Shown here: piece by piece, positions 51,010 through 63,109 of the stretch
Layout of the letters: every line of letters begins with the position of its first letter
How positions within the stretch are numbered: position 1 is the first letter of the stretch
NCBI GenBank assembly: GCA_029961685.1
Contig: JARWKL010000007.1
Location: 21,523,013 to 21,587,012 of the forward strand
DNA length: 64,000 nucleotides
Source: Aristolochia californica
Taxonomy: Eukaryota > Streptophyta > Magnoliopsida > Piperales > Aristolochiaceae
Direction: 5' to 3'
Program-made: the position numbers and the translations under genes
The notes under the pieces: model-generated
The model's database searches: none
What the model was told of the DNA's origin: nothing
The model's input: the letters and a program-made list of their open reading frames with translations, nothing else

Positions 51010-53032
51010 CCAAAGTCAATTCTTAAAAAAATATAGCCCGTTACGCATGACAAATCACTTTACAATCATCTATAATTGTTAGCTCAACTTTTTGAATATG
51101 GGCAAAAAAATGGCTTGTTTGACTCAGGCAAATATCCCACTGCAAGTTCACTTGAGAATTTAATGAGCGTTTGTTATTATCTTTAAAATCTTTGCATCCA
51201 TAGGTCATTTGAATCTTTAACATGTTTCTGCCATGCATATCCATTTTTAAAACATGTGTAGAAAAAGTCTTCTTCAGATAAAATTCCAAGATATTAGTTT
51301 TGGACTTGTGGAATTTCCCAAACTTGGATTTCAAAACTTTTGTGTTCATTTGCGGTGTGTGAATAAATTTTCTTTATTTAATTTTTTTATTGTTTAAAAG
51401 TTTTTCCGTACATCAACTATGAAATTTTCATTTTGCTGTGATCTATTTGCATTTTTTGTTTATGGGATGAAGGGAGAGTGAAAAACTCGAAGTTTTGATT
51501 TAAGAAAAATGTGTACATCTAAAACGGAAATGCACAATGCACATATGTAGAGAGATATAATTCCAAAGAGTCTCTGTAATTTTTAGGAATTGTAAGCACC
51601 TTTTCGTTTTTTTATCTCAGGTTTTGCAATCGTCGGGAAAAGTGGGTTGTGGAGGATTTTTAATGGAGTGTTGAATTGCAATCCATAAGTCATTTCATAC
51701 AAAAATATAGCCCGTTAAGCATGATAAATCACATTACAATCATCTATGATTAATTATGTCATCTTTTTTGCAAATGGGCAAAATAATGCCATGTTTGACT
51801 CGGGTAAATATCCCACCGCAAGTTCACATGAGAATTTAATGAGCGTTTGTTATTCTCTTTAAAAGCTTTGCATCTATAGATCATTTGTGTCTTTAACATG
51901 TTTCAAACATCCATATCCATTTATAAAACATGTGTGGACGAAATCTCTTTCTTGCAAAATTCCAAGCTATCAGGGTTAAATTAGTGGAATTTCCAAAAAT
52001 TGGATAACAAAACTTTTGTGTTCATTTGTGTTGGGTGAATAAATTTTCTTTATATATATTCTTTATTGTTTTAATTTTTTTCCATACATCAACTATAAAA
52101 TTTTCATTTTGTTGTAAGCTTTTTGCCTTGTTTATTTTCGGGAAGAAGGGACGGCGAAAAATCAAAGTTTTGATTTAAGAAAAAAATGTACATCTAAAAT
52201 GGAAAAGCACAATGCAAAATTGTAGGGAGAGATAATTCCAAAGAGCGTCTGTAATTTTTAGGGATTGTAAGCTCTTTTTAATTTTTATATCTCAGGTTTT
52301 GCAATCGTCGGATAAAATTGGTGGCTGAGGATTTTTAACTGAGTGTTGAATTGCAATCCATGAGTCATTTCATACAAAAATATAGCTCGTTACGCATGAT
52401 AAATCACTTACAATCATGTATGATTGTTAGATCAAATTTTTGAAAATGGGCAAAATAATGACTTATTAGACTCGGGTAAATATCCCAACGCACGTTCACT
52501 TGAGAATTTAATGAGCGTTTGTTATTCTCTTTAAAAGCTTTGGATCCATGGGTCATTTGAATCTTTAACATATTTCAAGCATGCATATCCATTTTGAAAA
52601 CATGTGTAGAAAGAATCTCCTTCATCTAAAATTCCAAGCTTAATAGGGTTGGACTAATAGAATTTCCCAAACTTGGATAACAAAACTTTTGTGTTCATTT
52701 GTGGTGTGGTAATAGATATTTTTTATTAACATTAGTTATTATTTTATATATTTTCCACACATCAACTATAAAAATTTTCTTTTGTTGTGATCTTTTTTGC
52801 CTTTTTTGTTTACTGGATGAAGGGGGAGAGAAAACTCAAAGTTCTGATTTAAAAAAAAAGTATACATCTAAAATGGAAATGCACATTGCACAAATGTAGA
52901 GAGAGATATTTCCAAAGAGTGTCTGTATGTTTTAGGGATTGAATGCACTTTTTTCGTTTTCATATCTAAGGTTTTGCAATAGTCGAGAAACGGGGGAGGC
53001 GGGCGATTTTTAACTGAGTGTTGACTTCAAAT
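51010..53032. repeat. Regular A-B-C trimer (2,023 bp)
   Basis: A is 51010-51682, B is 51683-52357 and C is 52358-53032. A shares TTTCTGCCATGC, AGTCTTCTTCA, TTAATGGAGTG and GTTAAGCATG with the A and following boundary of the next trimer, so these two trimers are close relatives. Confidence 0.9.
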
Positions 53033-55045
53033 CCATAAGTCAATTCTTACAAAAATTAAGCCCGTTACGCATGACAAATCACTTTACAACCATCTATGAT
53101 TGTTAGCTCAACTTTTTGAATATGGGCAAAATAATGGCTTGTTTGACTCGGGCGAATATCCCACCGCAAGTTCACTTGAGAATTTAATGAGCGTTTGTTA
53201 TTATCTTTAAAAGCTTTGGATCCATAGGTCATTTGAATCTTTAACAAGTTTCTGCCATGCATATCCATATTTAAAACATGTGTAGAAAAAGTCTTCTTCA
53301 TGTAAAATTCCAAGATATTAGTTTTGCACTAGTGGAATTTCCCAAACTTTGATATCAAAACTTTTGTGCTTATTTGTGGTGTGTGAATAAATTTTCTTCA
53401 TTTACTTTTTTTATTGTTTTAAACTTTTTCCGTACATCAATTATGAAATTTTCATTTTGCTGTGATCTATTTGCCTTTTTTGTTTACGGGATGAAGGGAG
53501 AACGAAAAACTCGAAGTTTTGATTTAAGAAAAATGTGTACATCTAAAATGGAAATGCACAATCCACATATGTAGAGAGAGATAATTCCAAAGAGTGTCTG
53601 AAATTTTTAGGAATCGTAAGCACCTTTTCGTTTTTATATCTCAGGTTTTGCAATCGTCGGGAAAAATGGGTTGCGGAGGATTTTTAATGGAGTGTTGAAT
53701 TGCAATCCATAAGTCATTTCATACAAAAATATAGCCCGTTAAGCATGATAAATCACATTACAGTCATCTATGATTAATTATGTCAGCTTTTTGCAAATGG
53801 GCAAAATAATGGCATGTTTGACTTGGGTAAATATCCCACCGCAAGTTCACTTGAGAATTTAATGAGGGTTTGTTATTCTCTTTAAAAGCTTTGCATCCAT
53901 AGCTCATTTGCATCTTTAACATGTTTCAAACATGCATATCCGTTTTTAAAACATGTGTGGACGAAATCTCTTTCTTGCAAAATTCCAAGCTATTAGGGTT
54001 AAACTAGAGGAATTTCCCAAAATTGGATGACAAAACTTTTGTGTGCATTTGTGTTGGGTGAATAAATTTTCTTTATTTATATTTGTTATAGTTTTAAATT
54101 TTATCAACTATAAAATTTTCATTTTGTTGTAAACTTTTTGCCTTGTTTGTTTTCGGGATGAAGGGAAAGCGAAAAGTCAAAGTTTTGATTTAAGAAAAAA
54201 GTGTACATCTAAAATGGAAAAGCACAATGCACAATTGTTGGGAGGGATAATTCCAAAGAGTGTCTGTAATTTTTAGGGATTGTAAGCTGTTTTTAGTTTT
54301 TATATCTCAGGTTTTGCAATCGTCGAGAAAAATTGGTGCCAGACTATTTTTAACTGAGTGTTGAATTGCAATCTATAAGTTATTTCATACAAAAATGTAG
54401 CCCGTTACGCATGATAAATCACTATACAATCATCTATGATTGTTAGATCAAATTTTTGAAAGTGGGCAAAATAATGACTTGTTAGACTCGGGTAAATATT
54501 CCACCGCACGTTCACTTGAGAATTTAATGAGCGTTTGTTATTCTCTTTAAAAGCTTTGGATCCATTGGTCATTTGAATATTTAGCATGTCTCAAGCATGC
54601 ATATCCATTTTTAAAACATGTGTAGAAAAAAACTCCTTCATGTAAAATTCCAAGCTTCATAGGGTTGGACTAAAGGAATTTCCAAAAATTTGGATAACAA
54701 AACTTTTGTGTTCATTTGTGGTGTGTGAATAGATATTTTTTACATTAGTTATTATTTTAAATATTTTCCACATATCAACTATAAAATTTTTATTTTGTTG
54801 CGATCTTTTTTGCCTTTTTTCTTTACGGGATGAAGGGGGGAACGAAACTCAAAGTTCTGATTGAAGAAAAAAGTGTACATCTAAAATGGAAATGCACAAT
54901 GCACAAATGTAGAGAGAGATATTTCCAAAGAGTGTCTATTTGTTTTAAGGATTGTATGCACTTTTTTCTTTTTTATATCTAAGGTTTTGCAATCGTCGGG
55001 AAACGGGGGAGGCGGGCGATTTTTAACTGAGTGTTGACTTCAAAT
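53033..55045. repeat. A-B-C trimer with a short deletion in B (2,013 bp)
   Basis: A is 53033-53706, B is 53707-54372 and C is 54373-55045. B reads AAATTTTATCAACTATAAAA near 54097, lacking about 10 bp of the usual TTTCCATACATCAAC stretch. The A head shares GTCAATTCTTACAAAAATTA with the next A at 55046. Confidence 0.9.
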
Positions 55046-57069
55046 TCATAAGTCAATTCTTACAAAAATTAAGCCCGTTACGCATGACAAATCACTTTAC
55101 AATCATCTATGATTGTTAGCTCAACTTTTTGAATATGGGCAAAATAATGGCTTGTTTGACTCGAGCAAATATCCCACCGCACGTTCACTTGAGAATTTAA
55201 TGAGCGTTTGTTATTCTCTTTAAGAGCTTTGGATCCATAGGTCATTTGAATCTTTAACATGTTTCTGGCATGCATATCCATTTTTAAAACATGTGTAGAA
55301 AAAATCTCCTTCATGTAAAATTCCAAGATACTAGTTTTGGACTAGTGGAATTTCCCAAACTTGGATAACAAAACTTTTGTGCTCATTTGTGGTGTGTGAA
55401 TAAATTTTGTTCATTTACTTTTTTTATTGTTTTAAACTTTTTCCGTACATCAACTATGAAATTTTCATTTTGCTATGATCTATATGCCTTTTTTATTTAC
55501 GGGATGATGGGAGAGCGAAAAACTCAAAGTTTAGATTTAAGAAAAAAGTGTACATCTAAAACAGAAATGCACAATGCAGATATGTAGAGAGAGATAATTC
55601 CAAAGAGTGTCTATAATTTTTTGGAATCGTAAGCGACTTTTCGTATTTATATCTCAGCTTTTGCAATCGTCGGGAAAAATGGGTTGCAGAGGATTTTTGA
55701 CTCAGAGTTGAATTGCAATCCATAAGTCATTTCATACAAAAATATAGCCCGTGACGCATGATAAATCACATTACAATCATCTATGATTAATTATGTCAGC
55801 TTTTTGCAAATGGGCTAAATAATGGCATGTTTGACTCGGGTAAATATCCCACCGCAAGTTCACTTGAGAATTTAATGCGCGTTTGTTATTCTCTTTAAAA
55901 GCTTTGCATCTATAGCTCATTTGCGTCTTTAACATGTTTCAATCATCCATATCCATTTGTAAAACATGTGTGGACGAAATCTCTTTCTTGCAAAATTCCA
56001 AGCTATTAGGGTTAAACTAGTGGAATTTCCCAAAATTGGATAACAAAACTTTTCTGTTCATTTGTGTTGGGTGAAGAAATTTTCTTTATTTGTATTCTTT
56101 ATTTTTTTAAATTTTTTCTGTACATCAACTTTAAAATTTTCATTTTGTTGTATGCTTTTTGCCTTGTTTGTTTTCGGGATCAAGGGAGAGCGAAAAGTCA
56201 AAGTTTTTATTTAAGAAAAAAGTGTACATCTAAAATGGAAAAGCACAATGCACAAATATAGGGAGAGATAATTCCAAAGAGTGTCTGTAATTTTTAGGGA
56301 TTGTAAGCTCTTGTTACTTTTTATATCTCAGGTTTTGCAATCGTCGGGAAAAATTGGTGGCAGAGGATTTTTAACTGAGTGTTGAATTGCAATCCATGAG
56401 TCATTTCATAAAAAAATATAGCCCGTTGCACATGATAAATCACTTTACAATCATGTATGATTGTTAGATCAAATTTTTTAAAATGGGCAAAATAATGACT
56501 TGTTAGACTCGGGTAAATATCCCACCGCACGTTCACTTGAGAATTTAATGAGCGTTTGTTATTCTCTTTAAAAGCTTTGGATCCATGGGTCATTTGAATC
56601 TTTAACATGTTTCAAGCTTGCATATCCATTTTTAAAACATGTGTAGAAAAAATCTCCTTCATCTAAAATTCCAAGCTTAATAGGGTTGGACTAATAGAAT
56701 TTCCCAAACTTGGATAACAAAACTTTTGTGTTCATTTTTGGTGTGTTAATAGATATTTTTTATTTACATTAGTTATTATTTTAAATATTTTCCACACATC
56801 AACTATAAAATTTTTCTTTCGTTGTGATCTTTTTTGCCTTTTTTGTTTACAGGATGAAGGGGGAGTGAAAACTCAAAGTTCTGATTTAAGAAAAAAGTGT
56901 ACATCTAAAATGGAAATGCACAATGCAAAAATGTAGAGAGATATATTTCCAAAGAGTGTCTGTATGTTTTATGGATCGTATGCACTTTTTTCGTTTTTAT
57001 ATCAAAGGTTTTGCAATCGTCGGGAAACAGGGGAGGCGCGCGATTTTTAACTGAGTGTTGACTTCAAAT
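55046..57069. repeat. Regular A-B-C trimer (2,024 bp)
   Basis: A is 55046-55719, B is 55720-56393 and C is 56394-57069. B reads GGGTGAAGAAATTTTC near 56070. The A tail is unusual (TTTTTGACTCAGAGTTG near 55694). Confidence 0.9.
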
Positions 57070-59091
57070 CCATAAGTCATTTCTTACAAAAATATGGCCC
57101 GTTACGCATGACAAATTACTTTACAATCATCTATGATTGTTAGCTCAACTTGTTGAATATGGGCAAAATAGTGGCATGTTTGACTCGGGTAAATATCCCA
57201 CTGCAACTTCACTTGAGAATTTAATGCGCGTTTGTTATTCTCTTTAAAATCTTTGCATCCATAGCTCACTTGCGTCTTTAACATGTTTCAAGCATGCATA
57301 TCCATTTTTAAAACATGTGTAGAAAAAATCTAGTTCATGTAAAATTCGAAGCTTAATAGGGTTGGACTAATGGAATTTCCCAAGCATGGATAACAAAACG
57401 TTTGTGTTCATTTGTGGTGTGTGAATATATATTTTTTATTTATATTAGTTATTATTTTAAATATTTTCCACACATCAACTATAATATTTTTATTTTGTTG
57501 TGATCTTTTTTGCCTTACTTGTTGACAGAATGAAGGGGGAGCGAAAACTCAAAGTTCTGATTTAAGAAAAAAGTGTACATCTAAAACGGAAATGCACAAT
57601 GCACAAATGTAGAGAGAGATATTTCCAAAGAGTGTCTGTATGTTTTAGGGATTTTAAGCACCTTTTCATTTTTATATCTCAGGTTTTGCGATCGTCTGGA
57701 AAAATGGGTTGCGGAGGATTTTTAACTAAGTGTTGAATTGCAATCCATAAGTCATTTCATACAAAAATATAGCCCGTTACCATTATAAATCACATTACAA
57801 TCATCTATGATTAATTATGTCAGCTTTTTCAAAATGGGCAAAATAATGGCATGTATGACTTGGGTAAATATCCCACGCCAAGTTCACTTGAGAATTTAAT
57901 GAGCGTTTGTTATTCTCTTTAAAAGCTTTGCATCCGTAGCTCATTTGCATCTTTAACATGTTTCAAACATGCATATCCATTTTTAAAACAAATGTTGACG
58001 AAATCTCTTTCTTGCAAAATTCCAAGCTATTAGGGTCAAGCTAGGGGAATTTCCCAAAATTGGATAACAAAAATTTTGTATTCATTTGTGTTGGGTGAAT
58101 AAATTTTCTTTATTTATATTTGTTATTTTTTTAAATTTTTTCCATACATCAACTATAAAATTTTCATTTTGGGGTAAGCTTTTTGCCTTGTTTGTTTTCG
58201 GGATGAAGGGAGAGCGAAAAGTCAAAGTTTTGATTTAAGAAAAAAGTGTACATCTAAAATGTAAAAGCACAATGCACAATTGTAAGGAGAGATAATTTCA
58301 AAGAGTGTCTATAATTTTTAGGGATTGTAAGCACTTTTAAGTTTTTATCTCAGGTTTTGCAATCGTCGGGAAAAATTCGTGGCAGAAGATTTTTAACTGA
58401 GTGTTGAATTGCAATCCATAAGTCATTTCATACAAAAATATACCCCGTTACGCATGATAAATCACTTTACAATTATCTATGATTGTTAGATATAATTTTT
58501 GAAAATGGGCAAAATAATGACTTGTTAAACTCGGGTAAATATCCCTGCGCACGTTCACTTGAGAATTTAATGAGAGTTAGTTATTCTCTTTAAAAGCTTT
58601 GGATCCATAGGTCATTTGAATCTTTAACATGTTTCAAGCTTGCATATCCATTTTTAAAACATGTGTAGAAGAAATCTCCTTCTTGTAAAATTCCAAGCTT
58701 AATAGGGTTGGACAAATGGAATCTCCCAAAATTGGATAACAAAACTTTTGTGTTCATTTGTGGTGTGTGAATAGATATTTTTTATTTACATTAGTTATTA
58801 TTTTAAATATTTTCCACACATCAACTGTAAAAATTTTATTTTGTTCTGATCTTTTTTACCTTTTTTGTTTATAGGATGAAAGGGGAACGAAAACTCATAA
58901 TTCTGATTGAAAAAAAAAGTGTACATGTAAAATGGAAATGCACAATGCACAAATGTAGAGAGAGATATTTCCAAAGAGTGACTATATGTTTTAGGGATCG
59001 TATGCACTTTTTTCTTTTTTATATCTAAGGTTTTACAATCGACGAGAAACGGGGGAGGCGGGTGATTTTTAACTGAGTGTTGACTTCAAAT
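57070..59091. repeat. Trimer with a mosaic first unit (2,022 bp)
   Basis: The unit 57070-57744 has an A head, B features near 57170-57270 (GGCATGTTTGACTCGGG, TTGCATCCATAGCTC), a C body (TTTCAAGCATGC near 57286 to TATTTCCAAAGAG near 57620) and an A tail (AAGCACCTTTTCATTT near 57656, GGGTTGCGGAGG near 57706). B 57745-58415 and C 58416-59091 are regular. This is the most mixed monomer in the window. Confidence 0.87.
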
Positions 59092-60411
59092 CCAAAAGTC
59101 ATTTCTTAAAAAAATATAGCCCGTTACGCATGACAAATAACTTTACAATCATCTATGATTGTTAGCTCAACTTTTTGAATATGGGCAAAATAATGGCTTG
59201 TTTGACTTGGGCAAATATCCCACCGCACGTTCACTTGAGAATTTAATGTGCGTTTGTTATTCTCTTTAAAAGCTTTGGATCCATAGGTCATTTGAATCAT
59301 TAACAAGTTTCTGGCATGCATATCCATTTTTAAAACAAGTGTAGAAAAAATCTCCTTCATGTAAAACTCCAAGATATTAGTTACGAACTAGTGGAATTTC
59401 CCAAACTTGGATAACAAAACTTTTGTGTTCATTTGTGGTGTGTGAATAAATTTTCTTCATTTACTTTTTTTATTGTTTTAAACTTTTTCCGTACATCAAC
59501 TATGAAATTTTCATTTTGCTGAGATCTATTTGTCTTTTTTGTTTACGTGATGAAGGGAGAGCGAAAAACTCGATGTTTTGATTTAAGAAAAATGTGTACA
59601 TCTAAAACGGAAATGCACAACGCACATATGTAGAGAGAGGAAATTCCGAAGAGTGTCTGTAATTTTTAGGGATTATAAGCACCTTTTCGTTTTTATATCT
59701 CAGGTTTTGCAATCGTCGGGAAAAATGGGTTGCGGAGGAATTTTAACTGAGTGTTGAATTCCAATCCATATGTCATTTCATACAAAAATATAGCCCGTTG
59801 CGCATGATAAATCACATTACAATCATCTATGATTAATTATGTCAGCTTTTTGAAAATGGGCAAAATAATGGCATGTTTGACTCGGGTAAATATCCCACCG
59901 CAAGTTCACTTGAGAATTTAATGAGCGTTTGTTATTCTCTTTGAAAGCTTTGCATCCATAGCTCATTTGCATCTTTAACATGTTTCAAGCATGCATATCC
60001 TTCATGTAAAATTCCAAGCTTAATAGGGTTGGACTCATGGAATTTCCCAAACTTGGATAACAAAACTTTTGTGTTCATTTGTGGTGTGTCAATAGATATT
60101 TTTTATTTACATTCGTTATTATTTTAAATATTTTCCAGACATCAACTATAAAATTTTTATTTTGTTGTGATCTTTTTTGCCTTTTTTGTTTACGGGATGA
60201 AGGGGGAGCGAAAACTCAAAGTTCTGATGTAAGAAAAAAGTGTACCTCTAAAATAGAAATCTACAATGCACAAATTTAGAGAAAGATATTTCCAAAGCGT
60301 GTCTGTATGTTTTAGGGATCGTATGCACTCTTTCGTTTTTATATCTAAGGTTTTGTAATCGTCGGGAAATGGGGGAGGCGGGGGATTTTTAACTGAGTGT
60401 TGACTTCAAAT
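59092..60411. repeat. Dimer: A (59092-59765) then B-head-to-C chimera with ~30-bp deletion (59766-60411)
   Basis: A is normal. The second unit has a B head (ATGATTAATTATGTCAG near 59829, TTTGCATCCATAGCTC near 59949), then C from TTTCAAGCATGC near 59982. At 60000/60001 CATATCC joins directly to TTCATGTAAAATTCC, losing about 30 bp with TCC at both ends. The switch removes most of one B and is the start of the B-poor right end. Confidence 0.88.
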
Positions 60412-61760
60412 CCATAAGTCATTTCTTAGAAAAATATAGCCCGTTACGCATGACAAATCACTTTACAATAATCTATGATTGTTAGCTCAACTTTTTGCAT
60501 AAGGGCAAAATAATGGCTTGTTTGACTCGGGCAAATATCCCACCGCACGTTCACTTGAGAATTTAAGGAGCGTTTGTTATTCTCTTTAAAAGCTATGGAT
60601 CCATAGGTCATTTGAATCTTTAACATGTTTCTGGCACGCATATCCATTTTTAAAACATGTGCATAAAAAATCTCCTTCATGTAAAATTCCAAGATATTAG
60701 TTTTGGGCTAGAGAAATTTCCCAAACTTGGATAACAAAACTTTTGTGTTCATTTGTGGTGTGTGAATAAATTTTCTTCATTTAGTTTTTTTATAGTTCTA
60801 AACTATTTTCGTACATCAACTTTGAAATTTTCATTTTGTTGTGATCTATTTGCCTTTTTTGTTTACAGGATGAAGGGAGGGCGAAAAACTCGAAGTTTTG
60901 ATTTAAGAAAAATGTGTACATCTAAAACGGAAATGCACAACGCACATATGTAGAGAGAGATAATTCCAAAGAGTGCCTGTAATTTTTAGGGATTTTAAGC
61001 AACTTTTCGTTTTTATATCACAGGTTTTGCAATCGTCGGGAAAAATGGGTTGCAGAGGATTTTTAACTTAGTGTTGAATTGCAATCCATAAGTCATTTCA
61101 TACAAAAAAATAGCCCGTTATGCATGATAAATCACTTTACATTCATCTATGATTGTTAGACCAAATTTTAGAAAAGGGGCAAAATAATGACTTGTTAGAC
61201 TCGGGTAAATATCCCACTGCACATTCACTTGAGAATTTAATGAGCATTTGTTATTCTCTTTAAAAGCTTTGGATCCATAGGTCAATTGAATCTTTAACAT
61301 GCTTCAACATTGCATATCCATTTTTAAAACATGTGTGGAAAAATTCTCCTTCATGTAAAATTCCGAGCTTAATAGGGTTGGACTAATGGAATTTCCCAAA
61401 CTTGTATAACAAAACTTTTGTGTTCATTTGTGGCGTGTGAATAGATATTTTTTATTTAAATTAGTTATTATTTTAAATATTTTCCACACATCAACTATAA
61501 AATTTTTATTTTGTTGTGATCTTTTTTGCCTTTTTTGTTTACGGGATAAAGGGGGAGCGAAAACTCAAAGTTCTGATTTAAGAAAAAAGTGTACATCTAA
61601 AATGGAAATGCACAATGTGCAAATGTAGAGAGAGATATTTCCAAAGAGTGTCTGTATGTTTTAGGGATCGTATGCACTCTTTCGTTTTTATATCTAAGGT
61701 TTTGCAATCGTCGGGACATGGGGGAGGCGGGCGATTTTTAACTGAGTGTTGACTTCAAAT
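60412..61760. repeat. A-C dimer, first copy of a 1,349-bp period
   Basis: A is 60412-61085 and C is 61086-61760. No B lies between them: the A tail (GGGTTGCAGAGG) is followed directly by a C head (ATGATTGTTAGACC). Variants shared with the next dimer include GAATTTAAGGAGCG, TTTTTTTATAGTT, ACATTCATCTATG, ATTCCGAGCTTAAT and GGGATAAAGGGGG. Confidence 0.92.
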
Positions 61761-63109
61761 CCATAAGTCATTTCTTACAAAAATATAGCCCGTTACACAT
61801 GACAAATCACTTTACAATCATCTATGATTGTTAGCTCAACTTTTTGCATATGGGCAAAATAATGGCTTGTTTGACTCGGGCAAATGTCTCACCGCACGTT
61901 CACTTGAGAATTTAAGGAGCGTTTGTTATTCTCTATAAAAGCTTTGGATCCATAGGTCATTTGAATCTTTAACATGTTTTTGGCATGCATATCCATTTTT
62001 AAAACTTGTGTAGAAAAAATCTCCTTCATGTAAAATTCCAAGATATTAGTTTTCGACTAGTGGAATTTGCCAAACTTGGATAACAAAACTTTTGTGTTCA
62101 TTTGTGGTGTGTGAATAAATTTTCTTCATTTAGTTTTTTTATAGTTTTAAACTTTTTTCGTACATCAACTATGTAATTTTCATTTTACTGTGATCTATTT
62201 GCCTTTTTTGTTTACGGGAGGAAGGGAGAGCGAAAAACTCGAAGTTTTGATTTAAGAAAAATGTGTACATCTAAAATGGAAAAGCACAACGCACATATGT
62301 AGAGAGAGATAATTCCAAAGAGTGTCTGTAATTTTTAGGGATTGTAAGCACCTTTTCGTTTTTATATCTCAGGTTTTGCAATCGTCAGGAAAAATGGATT
62401 GCAGAGGATTTTTAACTGAGTGTTGAATTGCAATCCATAAGTTATTTCGTACAAAAATATACCCCGTTACGCATGATAAATCACTTAACATTCATCTATG
62501 ATTGTTAGATCAAATTTTTGAAAATGGGCAAAATATTGACTTGTTAGACTCGGGTAAATATCCCACCGCACGTTTACTTGAGAATTTAATGAGCTTTTTT
62601 TATTCTCTTTAAAAGCTGTGGATCCATAGGTCTTTTGAATCTTTAACATGTTTCAAGCATGCATATCCATTTTTAAAACATGTGTGGAAAAATTCTCCTT
62701 CATGTAAAATTCCGAGCTTAATAGGGTTGGACTAATGGAATTTCTCAAACTTGGATAACAAAAGTTTTGTGTTCATTTGTGGCGTGTGAATAGATATTTT
62801 TTATTTACATTAGTTATTATTTTAAATATTTTCCACACATCAACTATAAAAATTTTATTTTGTTGTGATCATTTTTGCCTTTTTTGTTTACGGGATAAAG
62901 GGGGAGCGAAAACTCAAAGTTCTCATTTAAGAAAAAAGTGTACATCTAAAATGGAAATGCACAATGCAGAAATGTAGAGAGAGATATTTCCAAAGAGTGT
63001 CTGTATGTTTTAGGGATCGTGTGCACTCTTTCGTTTTTATATGTAAGGTTTTGCAATCGTCTGGAAATGGGGGAGGCGGGCGATTTTTAAATGAGTGTAG
63101 ACTTCAAAT
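61761..63109. repeat. A-C dimer, second copy of the 1,349-bp period
   Basis: A is 61761-62434 and C is 62435-63109. It has exactly the same length as the preceding dimer and shares its private variants, so it is a recent tandem product. The B class does not appear again to the right of 60.0 kb. Confidence 0.92.
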
